Of a stretch of DNA of 64,000 nt, positions 63,689-64,000 are shown piece by piece. The stretch covers positions 310,001 to 374,000 of the forward strand of contig NZ_JNKF01000011.1 in assembly GCF_000702825.1 (NCBI RefSeq), read 5' to 3'. Positions within the stretch are counted from its first letter, which is position 1. Every line of letters starts with the position of its first letter. Both the position numbers and the translations under genes were made by a program. The DNA is from Prevotella sp. P6B1 (GTDB taxonomy: Bacteria; Bacteroidota; Bacteroidia; Bacteroidales; Bacteroidaceae). The notes beneath the pieces were generated by a model. It was not told the DNA's origin. It saw nothing but the letters and a program-made list of their open reading frames with translations, and did not search any database.

Positions 63689-64000
63689 ATGATTACAATC
63701 AACCATTTGAAGAAAGCGTTTGGCAAGACCGTTGCCTGTGATATCGAACGGTTCCAGGTGAATGATGGCGACATCCTCGGTCTTGTGGGTAATAACGGAG
63801 CCGGAAAGACTACGCTCTTCCGCATGCTGCTCGATCTGCTGAAGCCTGATGAAGGCGAAGTAGCCCTCGATGGCATCAATCCCGCTGAAAGCGAGGAATG
63901 GAAAGTGGCTACCGGTTCGTACATCGACGAGGGATTCCTGATCGATTTCCTGACGCCTGAGGAGTATTTCGCCTTTATCGGCAAGATTACCAATATGACG
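63689..64000 (+). CDS. ABC transporter ATP-binding protein (5' part, cut by window end)
   Basis: The first 104 codons of an ABC ATPase. Walker A GNNGAGKTT is near residues 38-46, followed by the usual LLKPDEGEVALDG strand. The frame is open to the last base. An earlier ATG at 63684 is followed by a stop and is rejected. It is probably half of a two-gene exporter whose permease lies outside. The Q-loop region reads GSYIDEGFLIDFLTPEEY. No substrate can be inferred. Confidence 0.9.
   Translation, partial: MITINHLKKAFGKTVACDIERFQVNDGDILGLVGNNGAGKTTLFRMLLDLLKPDEGEVALDGINPAESEEWKVATGSYIDEGFLIDFLTPEEYFAFIGKITNMT

Noticed and set aside
1-64000. CRISPR arrays, rRNA genes or complete insertion sequences
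   Set aside because: No regularly spaced repeats, no rRNA sequence and no transposase gene were seen.

Overview
This 64 kb window is a chromosomal segment of a Bacteroidota bacterium, most likely a gut or oral Bacteroidales of the Prevotella type. The evidence is the promoter signature (TTTG, 19-20 nt, then TAnnTTTG) in front of many genes, lineage-typical proteins (GldE, the DUF4835/PorD family, a smalltalk-type peptide, a DUF3127 protein, a PpiD-like protein, long SecA, NspC), and few strong Shine-Dalgarno sites. The species is inferred from gene content only.

Layout. 1-4.6 kb: 3' part of carB, a REC-histidine kinase and nspC. 4.7-5.1 kb: four tRNAs (Gly-Leu-Leu-Gly). 5.2-9.7 kb: an unknown protein, a short ssb, gldE, a FAD oxidoreductase and a cytidylate-kinase-like protein. 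9.8-18 kb: pheT, a YebC regulator, a lipoprotein, lepA, a Crp-like regulator, a double-ATPase ABC protein and ruvC. 18-26 kb: two unrelated cell-wall peptidases, membrane pyrophosphatase, an acidic unknown protein, rarA, a TRIC-type channel and dnaB. 26-32.5 kb: a minus-strand operon dnaN - exonuclease - PorD-like - recN - protease-like TPR protein. 32.6-42.1 kb: DUF3127, a tRNA methyltransferase, lon, tgt, an LptF/G permease, a DEAD-box helicase, ispE and galE. 42.1-45.7 kb: a hairpin-rich intergenic region, an NCS2 purine permease and a TPR histidine kinase.

45.7-52.2 kb is the accessory-looking part. A minus-strand set (smalltalk-type peptide, small membrane protein, P5/lysozyme-like protein) diverges from a plus-strand P4-type helicase and a CHC2/toprim primase. 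The primase is followed by an array of TTTGAGTTTTTG repeats and several hairpins. Next come an orphan HicB antitoxin with a 20-codon relic in the toxin slot and a 19-bp palindromic operator, a C-ending-codon-rich serine hydrolase, and an HU-family protein. It looks like a domesticated or remnant phage/satellite replication-lysis module. No integrase, capsid or terminase gene is seen.

52.2-64 kb returns to core functions: a PpiD-like chaperone, a CNNM/CBS protein, LptC, an outer-membrane protein, DUF4105, a degenerate alkaline-phosphatase-fold protein, secA, and the start of an ABC ATPase cut by the window edge.

The main observations for follow-up are: (1) a class of promoters whose -7 box lies only 4-9 nt from the start codon (ruvC, a D,D-peptidase, rarA, a tRNA methyltransferase, the hic relic, DUF4105); (2) an SSB without its acidic tip while DUF3127 and DnaB end in SSB-tip-like residues; (3) the replication-lysis module with its repeat array; (4) the truncated hic locus with its operator; (5) two enzyme-fold proteins that have lost their catalytic residues.
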